Shown in pieces: positions 21,647 through 34,396 of a stretch of DNA of 64,000 bases (its first letter is position 1; each line of letters opens with the position of its first letter). The DNA is from Kitagawia praeruptora (Eukaryota; Streptophyta; Magnoliopsida; Apiales; Apiaceae): contig CM075353.1 of NCBI GenBank assembly GCA_037693485.1, forward strand, positions 44,664,001-44,728,000, in the 5' to 3' direction. The notes under the pieces are model-generated. The model saw only the letters and a list, made by a program, of their open reading frames with translations, did not search any database and was not told the origin of the DNA. The translations under genes were made by a program, and so were the position numbers.

Positions 21647-24613
21647 TCATATGGCATGCTTGCCAGGGGATAAATCAGTGATTTCCCAGGTATTGTTGGT
21701 TTCCAATGCAGTCAATTCTTCTTTCATAGCCTCCAACCAGTGATCATGTTGAGCTGCTTCTTTAAAATGTCTTGGATCCTTTACCTTGATGACCTCAGCC
21801 ATAAAGCAAGAGAACTGAGGTGTCACAGAGATCTCACAGACTTTCTGAGCATGATTAGCACTCACATAGTAGTCAGACTGCCAAGATGGAGCCTTGTGCT
21901 CTCTACTAGACCTTCTTAATTGCTGCACCTCCTGACTTGGAGTTTCAGTTTCAGCTTCTTCATTACTATTATTCTCAACTACTTGTGTTCCATCTTCATA
22001 CTCATACTCCATCCAGGTAGAATGAGTCTGAGAAGTAGAGGTTTCAACAGCCTCCCTTTTCTGCTGAACTGCTCCATCAGCTGAAGTAGAATGGAATATA
22101 TGATAAGGATAGACAGATTCATAAAATCTCACATCTCTTGATACAAAAGTTGTACATGTCAGTAGATTATGCAGTCTATACCCTTTCTGCTTTGCTGAAT
22201 AACCAATAAAGATAGAGGGTGTACCCCTAGCTTGGAACTTATCCTTTTCTCTACTTGGATTGGAAGCAAATGCAAGACATCCAAATGACCTCAAATGTCC
22301 ATAGTTTGGTGTTTTCCTATATAACAGCTCATATGGTGCTTTTCCCCCAAGTAAGACAGTAGGTAATCTGTTTGTTATGTGTGTGGCAGCAACAACACAA
22401 TCTCCCCAGAATTGAAGTGGCAAGGCTGCTTGGAACCTTAGAGCCCTAACCATCTCAAGTATATTTCCATGTTTTTTTTCTACCCTTCCATTCTGCTGTG
22501 GCCTGTCACTGCAAGAGGTTTGATACACAATTCCTAGCTGATCAAAGAAGGCTTTGCATTTATTATCATCAAACTCTAAAGCATTATCTGATCTTATAAT
22601 CTGAATTTTCTTCTTAAATTGAGTCATAGCCATTTGTGCAAAGCTCTTGATTGCACTAAATGCATCAGACTTCAGCTGCAACAAATGCACCCATGTGACC
22701 CTTGAATAGTCATCCACAATGGTGAGGAAATATTTAAATTTTCCTCTATAGTTGATCTTATATGACCCCCATGTATCAATATGGACCAGCTCAAAGACCC
22801 TCCTAGCTCTTGACTCAATTTTAGCAAAAGGAAGCTTGGTGAACTTTGCAAGTGGACAGGTTAAACATAAATCAGTAGTTCCTTCTTTCAGACCTAATTT
22901 CTCAATCATCATCATTCTCTTAATAGGTGCATGGCCTAGTCTGTGATGCCACAAAGTTTCTTTACTCAACCTTGGGACATTTTTCACCACAGTGGGGACT
23001 TCTTTACATGAGCTTACTATCATTGCTTTCTTCTCATCCTCTATTCTAGTGCTTACCAGCTTTAGTGTCTGATCCTTGATTATCTTTAAAGTTAAATCTA
23101 CTTGTTCATTGAACAAGTAGTAAAGTCCATGTTCACTCCTTCCTATGCCTTTTACTTCATTTGTCACTTTATCATGAATAATGCAGTAACGATCATGAAA
23201 CACTACTTTAAGTGCATTATCCTGACATAACTTATTCACAGACAACAAGTTTTGTTTAAAGGAAGGAATATACAGAACTTGCTTGAGCACCATATCATTT
23301 TTCAGATTTACATTCCCACTATGTGTTATTTCTGAAGTTTCACCAGTTGGCAGATTAATCAAAGAGTTGGTTTTACACAATTTAATATCATGTAAAGAAC
23401 TGAAAATACCAGTCATGTGGTCTGAGGCCCCTGAGTCTAAAATCCATTCATTATTTTTCACAGAATCAGCAAAGTGACAAGACACCATATCTGCATAATT
23501 GCCTTCTATTTCATCATCTGTTTCTCCTCCTTTCATTGAGGCAGGAAGCATTCTCAAGAGTTGTTCTAACTGCTGAGCTGTGATAGGAGCAATACTACTT
23601 GAGACAAACCCTGCATCACTATGATATTGACCTTGAGCATGTGTTGTTACTCTGTGTCCAACTCCTTCACCTCTTCCTTTGTTCCATTTTTGCTGCTGAT
23701 TGTTGTGGTTAAAACCTCTTCCCTTTCCTTTGTAAGAGTTCTGACTCTGAGGTTTTGCTTTAGGATGCCAGCTTGGGTAACCAACTTGAGTCCAACATTT
23801 ACCAGAACTATGCCCTGCTTTGCCATAAGGTGTGCATTGAATCGAAGAAAGTGTTTGAGCATTTGCTGACACTCCCCCTGTGCTCTTACTAAACATGGCT
23901 AGCGTTTCTGCATCTTCTTTTGTATGGGCAAGCACTTCTCTCTGCGCTTCTTCTTGCTCCAGGTAACTACATGTAGTTTCTACAGATGGCAGATTTTCCA
24001 TCATGAGCAATTGACTTCTTTGTGGTCCATAAATTTCAGCAAGTCCATTTAAGAATTGGAACAATTTTTGTTCTTCCTTTTGCTTTGTAAGAGCAGTAAT
24101 AAATGTCGTAACCTCTTCTGTTGCAATCTTGATGATAGGAAGAGTATTGAGAGACTCAAGTTCCTCCCATAGAGTCCTCATTTGAGTGTAGTACTCACTG
24201 ATGTGCCTCCCCTGATGTCTACTTTCATATAGGTCTTTATTAATCTTGTACTTTCTTGATCCATTCGTGAGAGCAAATCTCTGTTCAAGATTATTCCAGA
24301 TTTGTTGAGCACTGTTTATAAACATTATTGACTTCTTGATCGACTCTGAAATAGATCCAAAGATCCATGATATAATCAAGTTATTACATGTATCCCAGGC
24401 CTCACCTTTTGTTAGATCTGTGGTATCTCTGATTATAGTACCAGTCACAAACCCCAACTTTCATTTTGAAGATAGAGCAATCTCCATAGATCTCTTCCAG
24501 GACCTATAGTTTGAGGATCCTTGAAGTTTATCTATGACCATAAAGTTACTCCCATCTGAGGGATGTAAATACAAGGGACTGGTTGCATCAATAACAGTAG
24601 CGTTTGTTGTCAT
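21647..24613 (-). pseudogene. Copia gag-protease-integrase, element D
   Basis: The likely start is the ATG at 24613, with an in-frame TGA near residue 50, after which one frame runs for 936 codons. Order: retrotransposon N-terminal and UBN2-type gag domains; a zinc knuckle in which the second Cys is Tyr (CTPYGKAGHSSGKC); protease WILDSGASDHM; pre-integrase WHHRLGHA ... CLTCPLAKF; integrase core with DDYSRVTWVH, SDNALEFD and QQNGRVEKKH; then a Glu-rich tail. The broken knuckle and the stops mark it as inactive. Confidence 0.9.
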
Positions 24614-24689
24614 TCTTCTCTGTAGCTATGAATGTCAGCTAGAAGATGAATCAATATTCAAGCCAAGTGTAACCTGGCTCTGATACCAT

Positions 24690-25015
24690 GAAAACAATGT
24701 AAAGTAAACAATATTTGCAGAGAAAGGGTTTTTCATTCATTCATAATTTTGTTATGTTCTTACAATTCTCTACCATGCCTCTTAAAGAGACCTACCAACC
24801 CTACACAACTTGGCCTGATGTCCTTTTTGGAGTATCCTAGGATATGACAAAGATAACGGCCACACTAGAACCACTACAACTACTACTTGCTGTAACAAAA
24901 TCAAACTAGGATCATGTGCTAAAAGGTGCACAGATAGAATTAAACTAATGGACAATGGACTGGGCTAACATGAAACATGAAACTAACTTAAACATATGGG
25001 CCTTGGCCCTTAACA
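24690..25015 (-). repeat. 5' LTR of element D (326 bp)
   Basis: A near copy of 19859-20185. On its left the minus strand reads TGGTATCAGAGCC (tRNA-Met primer site, 24677-24689) directly after the LTR end. On its right is CATTG. Confidence 0.95.
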
Positions 25016-26189
25016 CATTGCTTCCAAGATTCTGATTAAATTAAAGCTCGGTATTCTTGTCAGAAAAAATGAAAAAAACCTTAAGGTAATCAAAGTTTCA
25101 ATTCCAGTTGGGTTATCCTTGCTGAAGAAGCACGTTTCGGTCTTTGTGTCGCAAACCCAAAGCTTTTGGGGGCAGCAGTGCGATCATCACAACAGGTGGT
25201 GACTCAACAAGAACATCCCCAACCGTAGTAGCGATTACCAAGCTCGTAGACACAACAATAGGTAGTTTCTCAGGGACAACTAAAGAGATCATCACAGATG
25301 TTTATTTTGTAAAGTTGGCATCTTTAGGCCAAATTTTATGTTCTTATTAGCAAGACAATTAGTATATGAGAAATCCTTGAGGTGTGGAAAGAAATACAAC
25401 TTTTCTTTAAATTTATGTGCAATCCTTGTGTATTCATGGAATGGTTACGCGAGCTTTCAAGCATGCACTCAAAGCTAACCTAATATACTGTCCTTTCGAA
25501 TAGATTGTAGCAGAGAATATCAAGCGGATCTGATTTACCAAGCCACAGAGAAATGCAACTTTCTGGTGCAGAGCAGAAGCTTGTAATAACAGAAAACTTG
25601 AACTCAAAGTTGTACAGAAATGTAGAGGAAGTAAAGAAGATGAGGAACTAAAGAAGGTATATGAGGACTGTATTCATATTTAGGGGCATTGTAGTCATAT
25701 GTAGTAGATGGATATTTACATTATAAAACCACGGGACATATTTATAAATCTAAACTCTTTATTAAAAACAGAAACCTCCTTTAAATGGTATGCCATGTAT
25801 ACCGCGGTATGCACGGTATGCCAATTAATTAATTAATTAATTAATAATAACTTATTCTACTCTTTGATCTAGAAGGCCAATAAGAATAAGTACTTGAACT
25901 TATTTTACCTCCTTTAAGTGTATAGAAGGCCAATAAGAATAAAAACTACTAATGAAACAAGTCCTCTTTGAACTAAAATACGTTATGCCAATTAATTAAT
26001 TAATTAATGTATACCGCGGTATGCCATGTATATAGCGGTATGCCACTAAATATTAATTAATTTAATTAATTAAAATCATAATATTAAATATTAATTTAAT
26101 TTAATAATGAAGTTATATACTAGGAGTCTATTAACTAAAAATTGAAATAAAAATCGAGAATATAGGACTTAGGGCTCCATTAATTAATA

Positions 26190-26460
26190 CTCCCTCCGTC
26201 CCTTTTGATTCTTAACACTTTCTATTTTGGGATGTCCCAATAGATTGTTAACATTTCCTAAAATAGTCAGTTTTAACACTATTACACCCACTACTTCACT
26301 TATTTTAACAATACTTTATACTATTACATCCACTACTTAACTTATTTTAACTATAAAATCACTATTACACACACTACTTCATTTATTTTAACAATATTAC
26401 ACTCACTATCTTGGTTTCCGGCAAAAAGCAAACGTTAACATCCCATTGGGACGGATAGAG
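26190..26460. mobile_element. Stowaway-type MITE (271 bp)
   Basis: The left end CTCCCTCCGTCCC and the right end GGGACGGATAGAG are inverted copies with two differences. They are flanked by TA on both sides (26188-26189, 26461-26462). This is the signature of Stowaway (Tc1/mariner-derived) MITEs. Internally there are near-repeats of CTATTACAC-ACTACTT. Confidence 0.85.
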
Positions 26461-26472
26461 TATTTAAAATAT

Positions 26473-26758
26473 ATCTATAATAGATTAAGAATAAATACAA
26501 TTAATAATATAACTATTCTTATATTACGAGAGATAAGTTATATAAATTTAATTAATTAAAATAATAAAATTAAATATTAATTTAATTTATTATTGAAATT
26601 ATATACTAGGAGTCTATTAACTAACAATCGAAATAAAGGTCGAGAATATAGTATTATATACAACTTGGTGGTTGAAGATTTTATTCATTTAAAAAATTAA
26701 AAATTAGAAATTTAAGATAATTTATCAGAATCCGTGCTTGGCACGGGTTATCGGCTAG
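26473..26758 (+). mobile_element. Helitron-type 3' terminus (5' end uncertain)
   Basis: The hairpin CCGTGC-TTG-GCACGG is followed by a short spacer and CTAG then T. This is the 3' signature of Helitrons. The proposed 5' end (A then TCTATAATAG at 26473) is only a guess. No coding capacity. Confidence 0.5.
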
Positions 26759-27316
26759 TATTAAATAAAAAGGGTATATTCATAAAGTACTCCGTAACTA
26801 ATTAATTTAGGACAGGATACAAATTCCCAATTTGGTTCTGGTGTTCTACCCTATAAATGAAGCAACATTGGCAAGCTTTTGAAGGTCATGTCTAAAACAA
26901 GTGATCGTTATCTGTAAAAGTCTTAATTGAATAGTTAAGCTACGTTATATGTATACTCTTGCTCCGCAAAGTGTAGCAAATAGGGTTAGTATTGACCAGT
27001 GAGTCTATAAATTGTTAATCTATGAATGAGAAACTAATCCCTTACTTTCATCTTCCATTATATGTTGGTTCAGTCTCAGATTTTACATATGATCAGTTGG
27101 ACTTCTTTATGTATAATTACCCAGACTGTAGTAGTGTAAACTTGTGTACAAATTGGTCAGAGCTATGCAGTCAGTTCCTAGATTACACGAGTTTTAATTT
27201 TATATACTTTAGAATGAGAAACGGTTTTTTTAATTGAATTATACATATGTACAAAAGTTCATCTATTTGTTGCTTTCTATTGATGGTTGTTTCTTTGCGT
27301 TATGTAATTAATTGTG

Positions 27317-27430
27317 GAGTAAATTGCACTGTAGTGGTCAGATAAATTAATTTTTTGCATTATGATGGCCAAAGTTGCAAATCTTGTACTATGATGACTC
27401 GAAATTCTTTTTTTAGCCACTTAAATGACT
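27317..27430. repeat. Left TIR of the MULE
   Basis: Begins GAGTAAATTGCACTGTAGTGG. Inverse of 37486-37599 at about 95 per cent by eye. Confidence 0.9.
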
Positions 27431-28214
27431 GCCGTTATCCTGGTCTTAACGGAGTTAAAATGTGAGGGGTATAGTTGTCATATGTATAAATATAAAAATA
27501 TATTTTCTCACTACACCATAAAAGGTCTACGGCAACACCGAAAAAGTGTTGCCGTAGACCCGAAATATGTTGCCTTAGGCCCCAAAAACCTCAAAGGTAA
27601 CATTTTGCTGGTGTTGCTATTTTTGCCGTTGCCTTTGGGGGTCAAAGGCAACATTATAATTCTCTATGGCAACATCAGCTTTTTTGTTGGCGTAGACTAG
27701 CTATGGCAACAATATTATCATTTTTTAGCAACAAGATATTATGTTGCCTTTGTGTAAAATATTTTACAAAAAAAAGTGGGCCCCGCCAGTAGGGTCCACT
27801 TTTTATGCCCCACAAGCCTACTTTTGAATCCCACAGTGGGGTCCACTTGTGGCTATGCCAACACAATTTCTATCTACTGCAACATTTTTTGGCACCTTTT
27901 TTAACATTAATTTTCCTTTTTACCAACACTTTATAGTATCAATGGAAACACTTTTCTATTTACGACAAAAATACACAATTTGAATATATATGCATTTCCA
28001 AAATAACCAAATCAATACAATAGTTCATAATCCTTAACCCCAAATAAAACATTACATCCACTACATAATTCTTTCATCTATAGTCGACCAACCGCATCAC
28101 AAGATGTCTACATCTCGAAGGCACAAACAATTTTTGGCCTTCTCTATTTTTTCTTGACCTTTTCCAACTGCTCGAGACATTTCCTTAAACTTTCGGATAG
28201 AAATTCAACCTCTA

Positions 28215-28451
28215 TTTTGCGCATTTAGCAGTTTCTCCTTCAGATGTCACACCAGTAGCCTTTCTGTCACCTCCAAATTCTACATAGTCATTTAAAGCAT
28301 TAGAAAAAGATTTGTCAATGTCAAGATGTAGATAAAATCCAAATTCTACAGTACATAAAAGCCTACATGGTACTATCAAAGCTGTACACAGTATTACCTT
28401 GCATTGAGGCTTGTTAAGCATATACATGCCACCATAAACAGCGCTCAGACG
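28215..28451 (-). pseudogene. Rab GDP-dissociation inhibitor gene fragment
   Basis: The first piece (28451-28398) encodes RLSAVYGGMYMLNKPQCK and ends in a GT donor. The second (28283-28215) encodes VEFGG ... GVTSEGETAKC. Both are nearly the sequence of plant Rab GDI around its central region, which recycles Rab GTPases between membrane and cytosol. Between them is what remains of an intron. The second piece is preceded by AT rather than AG, so the acceptor seems lost, and a stop follows the Cys/Lys end. It is only about 40 of some 440 residues, a captured fragment. Confidence 0.8.
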
Positions 28452-28525
28452 AGTTTAAGTAATTACAATCGAAATTAAATTAGTAAAGTAAACCATCAGC
28501 ATGTTCTTAAAATGAAATTTTTTAC

Positions 28526-28591
28526 CTGCGGCAATCAGCATAGAGTATAAATCAGCATAAAGTAGTGTCTGAATAACCCCAACTATCCAAG
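28526..28591 (-). pseudogene. Probable KDEL-receptor (ERD2) exon fragment
   Basis: A 66-bp exon-like piece with TTTCAG before it and GTAAAA after it. In one frame it encodes WIVGVIQTLLYAD, close to the conserved QT-LYAD segment of the ER lumen protein-retaining receptor. Only about 20 residues are available, so the match is suggestive. It is captured inside the CACTA, same strand as the other fragments. Confidence 0.45.
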
Positions 28592-28896
28592 CTGAAATTT
28601 GCAAGCATTCTCATGTTATTATTGATGTAAAGAAGATACAGCCAAGAGAATAATAAATAGAGTGCATGTAGTTAATATTATACGACTGGTAAAGAAAAGG
28701 AGTGTGAAAACAACTACAGTAACTGGCTAAGTAATGATCTTGTTATAGGTACTGATTTCTTTTTCTTTTTTTGTTGCTAAAAAATTCTCACTGTTATAGG
28801 TACTTCCATAGACATTATTTACATACACATTAAAGTCCAGTTTCTAATACTTTTCAAAAAAAAACTAACTGCAGAAGGTATTTAGCAATGTTGATA

Positions 28897-30262
28897 TGTC
28901 AAATTATACCTAACCGCAAGCGCACGGTGTCTATTGCTAGTACAAATGGCAAGTGGGTCGAATCCACAAGGAGACATGTTCTACTAATTCCTTTTCAGTT
29001 ATCGCTAATTGTTTCAAGGGTCAGACGAATATGTGAAATTATTAATTAACTAATTAAACTAAATTAACACTAATTAAACAGATGATAAACAAATTATTTA
29101 AAACCTAGGGCAATCAGGTCCACCATGCTTACACAATTGGCTCTTAAGCTAAAGCAATCAATGTGATCCTATAACTAGAGTATGTTAATCTCTTTCAAGC
29201 ATTAACACTCTCGAAACATTCAACACAATTAACCACTTTTAGTAATTCAATCAATCAGGTAATTAGAGTAAGTTAATCTCTTCCAAGAATTAACGCTCTC
29301 AGAAATCCAATGATGCTTCCGCACTCAAATTCAATTCTGTTAATCGTATGTGTGCCTCTAGTAAGTAAATCTCTCGATCCATACCCCTATTTGCATATAA
29401 TTAATCCATGATATTGGCCAATTACACAAATTAATGATTAAAACATATCAATCAGAATTAACCATAACCAATCAAACCACTATGAAAATCATGCCAATAT
29501 TAGTGCAAACATGGCTTCCCTTTAAGCCCTAGAAATAACTACTCGCTAATAATTAAACAAGTAAAACAACTAGTAAAACAAGAAAACATAATTAAACTAA
29601 TAAGAACAAAGAAAAGATTAAGAGAACAAAACCTTCAAACTTCAATGTTGTCACCCAAAAGAAGAGTCATGGTGTTTCTCTACATCTCCAATTAATAATA
29701 CTAATCTACTCTAAACTATATTATCTGATCTAATATTACATCCTAATAATTTTTCATCCTCAATAATTTGTCCCAAGATGTGTTTATATAGCCTCTTGAT
29801 TTAGCCTCCAACAATTTCCTTCTTAGAGTTGGAATAGAAGATGGCAAGTTTCCCACTTCAAATTGAATTTCTGGAAGCTGCTGGATTTTCTTGTAAAATT
29901 TGTAACTTATTTTTCTCCTCTGTTTCTGGGCTCTTCCAACTGGATTTTGCTTATTGGACCACCTCTGAATTAAAGATAATTCCACAAGCTTCGCGTGGAC
30001 AGTAAGATCGTCAAATTCTGACTTCTGGAACTCAAGATATGGCCCAAACAGTGTTAAACAGCCCGTATAGCCCAATAATACGAATTTTCTCCTATTTTAT
30101 CTCCAAAATAGCTCTTTTTGCTCCAAATCCTTCCAAGTCATGAATTCTTTATTTCCTACAATAAAACAATAAAATCTATTAAATAAAAATCCAAATCAAT
30201 GCAAAACACAATAAATATGAGAATAAAATCATCTAAAATATATATAAAAATTTATTCTATCA
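28897..30262 (-). repeat. 3' LTR of the LARD-like element
   Basis: TG...CA ends on the + strand. Shares CGCGTGGACAG and GAACTCAAGATATGGCC words with the solo-LTR-like insertion in element C. Confidence 0.65.
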
Positions 30263-32926
30263 AACATCCCCACACTAGGCATTTGCACGTCCTCGGGCAA
30301 ATAAGCGAAATAAAAACTAAGTCCTAACAAACATCACTTTGGTAGATGACACGATTGCATTGAGCATATGCAACAAGCCGTTAAACCCCTAGGCAGCCCT
30401 AGTAGGACGAGTGTTGTCTCGTGAGGGTTTATAGTGAATGTACCCACAAAATTCTTCTAACCATGCAAAAGATCAATGCTAACACAACACCACACACACA
30501 AGTCCTCTCATGCCACATCAACTTAAGAATCAAAGCAAACATACGATGTCTTGGTGTCGAAAGTGCAAGTATTCACGTAGTCTACTCAACCAATATGCAG
30601 AAGGTCATAAAAATTCATGTCAAGTGTAAAAATCGTTGGTAATCATGCTGAGCCCACAAGAAATACATTTTTAAGTCTAAACCCGGGATCTCCTATGCCA
30701 AAACAAGTAATAACTCACCTTTCACTCAAAAACGAATATTCACTCAAGAACAAGGTTAAGTGTATCACTCAATTCCAACAAAATCATAAACACAACTTGA
30801 CACTCGCAATCAATCTCACTCTCAACACAACATACATCACTGATGACAATCAAAAGGTCTTTATTCGGGTTGTAGCATGGGCTAGGGACCAGGTATGTCA
30901 AGTAAAGCTAAAACAGGTTAAATGTCAAAAGCTAGTACCCAACAATATAATTCATTCCATTCCCTTTCCATCTTCCCCACACTTAAGATTTTCAATACCC
31001 CTTTCATAATAACTTGACTAGTCGAATGAAGAAGGATCATACAAACATAAGAATGCTCTCAAATTTATTTTTTTTCTTTTTTTTTTCTTTCTATTTTTTT
31101 TCTTCTTTTTTTTTCTATTTTTTTTCTTTTTTTTCTTTTGAGAGCTAAGGAATAAGCACGATGATCCATAGATATTTTATGAATTTCGACTAACAAGCAT
31201 CAACCAAAATCAATAATTCCCCAAAAGTATGACCAACAATAAAACCCTTAACACCTTATTACTCCCTTAAACACGATACTAGCCTTTGACAATTTAGGTT
31301 CAAATTTAATGTAAGGCCAATAGAATAAAAAGGATAATGGCAAGTAATGTGGTGTGTCACCGAAAGAATAGGATTAAGCTCAACGGGTTGACTAATTGAT
31401 CATGTATAAAAGGTGTGGAAATATGGGAAACACGAGGTTAAACCTAAGTGCCTTTATCATCTCATCATCAAGTAATGTCATGCATTTCAAGAAAGATCTC
31501 AAGTAAGTGCTAGCAATGTAAACAACATGTGGACACTCAAACAAACAAAAAATCATGCAAAAGATATGCATATAGGCTTAAAACTCACTTGGTGTGACAA
31601 AACATAATCAATCCCAAGTAACAAGACTCTCTAACGCACCTACTTGTACTCAAAGCATGAAAACCAAGTCATCTTGCACATATTCAAGTCATTCTAATCA
31701 CTTACAACATCCAATTAAGTCTACTAGCTTCAACTTGCTAGTGAAAGTGTGTGCACAAGAACAAAGCACGTCACTTCTCATACAAAAGCGTCAAGAACAC
31801 AAGAATTCTACGCATGCATGGGTGTATCAAGCAAAATACAACAACTAATCAAATTGCATGGCCAGAATTATTTTTGGTATTTTTAATTTTTTAATTTTTT
31901 TTAAATTATCTTAACATTGAGAACCCTTCCCCACACTTAAGCGGTTCATTGTCCCCAATGAACTAATGAACAAGATACAAAACTACAACTAAAAACAAAA
32001 TAAAACTACACTAAAAAGAAAAGAAAGAAAACTCCCCTGGAATCAAGGTGTCGGGTGTGAAAACCATCCCTCATTTCACTTAGGAGCCATAATAACCAAA
32101 ACCCCACTCAACAATAGCTTCTCCAACATCCACAAAGAAATATCCTGCCAAAAACCACCAAGCAATATCACACCAAAAATACCCAATTAACAAGAATAAT
32201 ACAAAACCCCCCAATTTACAAGAACACAAATTCGTAATAAAAAATAAAATATAGAAGAGATATCCCAACTACGAATCGAAGAGGTGAACTTGTACTAATT
32301 TTCCCCCAAACTTGAATTTTTAGAGATGTAGAGGAAGAAAAAAATAAATTGGGTGTTTATGTATGGGTATATATAGACAATGGAGTGATAGGATGAATAT
32401 AAAAATTTTAATTTGAAAAGGAAAAATTTGGGTGGGTTTTGAAATTTGATGTAGGATAGAAATAAGATTTAATGAATAAAAGAAAAAGAATTAGGATGGA
32501 TATAGGATTTTTGAAAAAATTTAAGGAGAGATGGGAGGTTTTGGAATTGAAATAGGAAAAGAATTAGGTAAAATAGAGGTATAAAAAGAATTTGGGGGTG
32601 AAAAGTTTTTTTTTTTATAACAACAGCAACAACTCTGCACGCTTGGAGAGAAAAAAAAAAATTCTGAAAGCACTGACCCACGCGCAGGCTGCGCGCGTGG
32701 CGCGCAATTTGCCCCAATACCAGTTGCGCCACCGCAACTTGCGTTACAGCTCCGCAGTCTGCCCCTACTCCAGTAACGCAGGCGCAACCTGCCCCAATTG
32801 TAGAAACGCAGGCGCAACCTGCGTTTTACATCAAATTTCGATTTTTAAAAAAAAAAAAAACTAAGAGGACAAGTTCAGATATATCTGAACCAAAGATTGA
32901 GATGGTGTCCTTTGCTGCTATCATGG
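30263..32926 (-). other. Inner region of the LARD-like element
   Basis: Non-coding. It has a pure T/C tract at about 31065-31140, several CCCACACTTAAG words, and a GC-rich tandem block at 32670-32825 in which GCAGGCGCAACCTGC recurs. Short open frames here look like chance. Confidence 0.55.
32670..32825. repeat. GC-rich minisatellite inside the LARD-like element
   Basis: Units close to ACGCAGGCGCAACCTGCCCC are repeated with variation, next to a GCGCGCGTGGCGCGC word. It stands out from the AT-rich surroundings. A block of similar character (not the same sequence) lies in the solo LTR at 13740-13860. Confidence 0.65.
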
Positions 32927-33809
32927 CATACCCCTATTTGCATATAATTAATCCATGATATTGGCCAATTACACAAATTAATGATTAAAACATATCAATC
33001 AGAATTAACCATAACCAATCAAACCACTATGAAAATCATGCCAATATTAGTGCAAACATGGCTTCCCTTTAAGCCCTAGAAATAACTACTCGCTAATAAT
33101 TAAACAAGTAAAACAACTAGTAAAACAAGAAAACATAATTAAACTAATAAGAACAAAGAAAAGATTAAGAGAACAAAACCTTCAAACTTCAATGTTGTCA
33201 CCCAAAAGAAGAGTCATGGTGTTTCTCTACATCTCCAATTAATAATACTAATCTACTCTAAACTATATTATCTGATCTAATATTACATCCTAATAATTTT
33301 TCATCCTCAATAATTTGTCCCAAGATGTGTTTATATAGCCTCTTGATTTAGCCTCCAAGCAATTGCCTTCTTAGAGTTGGAATAGAAGATGGCAAGTTTC
33401 CCACTTCAAATTGAATTTCTGGAAGCTGCTGGATTTTCTTGTAAAATTCGTAACTTATTTTTCTCCTCTGTTTCTGGGCTCTTCCAACTGGATTTTGCTT
33501 ATTGGACCACCTCTGAATTAAAGATAATTCCACAAGCTTCGCGTGGATAGTAAGATCGTCAAATTCTGACTTCTGGAACTCAAGATATGGCCCAAACAGT
33601 GTTAAACAGCCCGTATAGCCCAGTAATACGAATTTTCTCCTATTTTATCTCCAAAATAGCTCTTTTTGCTCCAAATCCTTCCAAGTCATGAATTCTTTAT
33701 TTCCTACAATAAAACAATAAAATCTATTAAATAAAAATCCAAATCAATGCAAACACAATAAATATGAGAATAAAATCATCTAAAATATATAAAAAAATAT
33801 ATTCTATCA
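32927..33809 (-). repeat. Truncated 5' LTR of the LARD-like element
   Basis: Near copy of 29380-30262. Ends ATTCTATCA at 33809. Confidence 0.7.
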
Positions 33810-34094
33810 AATGTATATGTAAAATAGACATAAAAAAAAAGTTCTCATAAATAGATACTCCATTATACAACTACGCCTGAAAACAACAAGAATCAGGTAG
33901 TGACAGAAACATACATTACCTCGTATCTACTTGTATACATTCAAATGTGCAAGGAAGTTAGTAAAGTATTTCACAATTAGAAAAACAGTAGCATGCATGT
34001 CTACTGTATTAAGGATACAGATAATACAGAAAAATATTTTACATAACAGAAAAGACACCGCAAACTAATTGCTTACAAGTAAGAATATACTAAC

Positions 34095-34304
34095 CTCCTC
34101 TAGATCCTCAAATGTGTCATCTCCGATTTTTAAAGTTTTGCCAATACGAAGCAAGCTTGCTATGTCCTTGTGTTCCTTTCCACCTTCAAGTATGTCCTTG
34201 TGAGCATAAATTCCATCGTAGACTTTCAATGTCAAAGTCAAAAAGGAGGGTCCACGAGAACTCGGACATACAACACTCTCACTGATATCCTTCTCAGCGA
34301 AGAA
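34095..34304 (-). pseudogene. SPT6 exon fragment (SH2-region start)
   Basis: A 210-bp exon (70 codons, no stop) bounded by a TTCTTAG acceptor and a GTTAGT-type donor. It encodes CPSSRGPSFLTLTLKVYDG, then YAHKDILEGGKEHKDI and RIGKTLKIGDDTFEDLEE. That is the conserved segment of the transcription elongation factor SPT6 entering its tandem SH2 domain. Only this exon is present of a protein well over 1000 residues. It lies downstream of the LTP and DeSI pieces on the same strand, captured by the CACTA. Confidence 0.85.
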
Positions 34305-34396
34305 CTAAGAAAACACAGATAAGCCTTCAAATAAGAAACACGATTGAGAAAAGCTAATATAAATTGAACAACAAACAATAGTACATGACACTTTAC

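Larger units (their letters stand above)
19859..25015 (-). mobile_element. Copia LTR retrotransposon D, full length with TSD
   Basis: Both LTRs are present and the 5-bp duplication CATTG flanks the element (19854-19858 and 25016-25020). On the minus strand a tRNA-Met primer site (24689-24677) follows the 5' LTR, and a polypurine tract (TTGAGGGGGAG) precedes the 3' LTR. The LTRs differ at about a dozen of 327 positions. Coding has several stops, so it is structurally complete but inactive. Confidence 0.95.
25021..27307. other. Intergenic DNA with small repeats
   Basis: No convincing gene. A short open stretch at 25144-25350 encodes a Thr/Gly/Ser-rich peptide I do not recognise. The perfect palindrome ATACCGCGGTAT occurs at 25799-25810 and 26011-26022, each next to runs of TTAA. 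A segment of about 100 bp is present twice (about 26060-26165 and 26550-26655), on either side of the Stowaway MITE. 26760-27307 shows nothing clear. Confidence 0.5.
28897..33809 (-). mobile_element. Non-coding LTR retrotransposon derivative (LARD-like), partly deleted
   Basis: An 883-bp segment is present twice (29380-30262 and 32927-33809), nearly identical. The left copy extends to 28897, including a CGCAAGCGCACGG-type block common in plant LTRs. On the minus strand AGTGTGGGGATG before the left copy looks like a polypurine tract, so the left copy is the 3' LTR and the right copy a 5' LTR lacking its end and primer site. The inner part has no gag or pol. No clear target duplication is seen. 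Confidence 0.7.

Noticed and set aside
31065..31140. Long T/C tract as a regulatory site
   Set aside because: Simple-sequence DNA inside a non-coding LTR element, with no other support.
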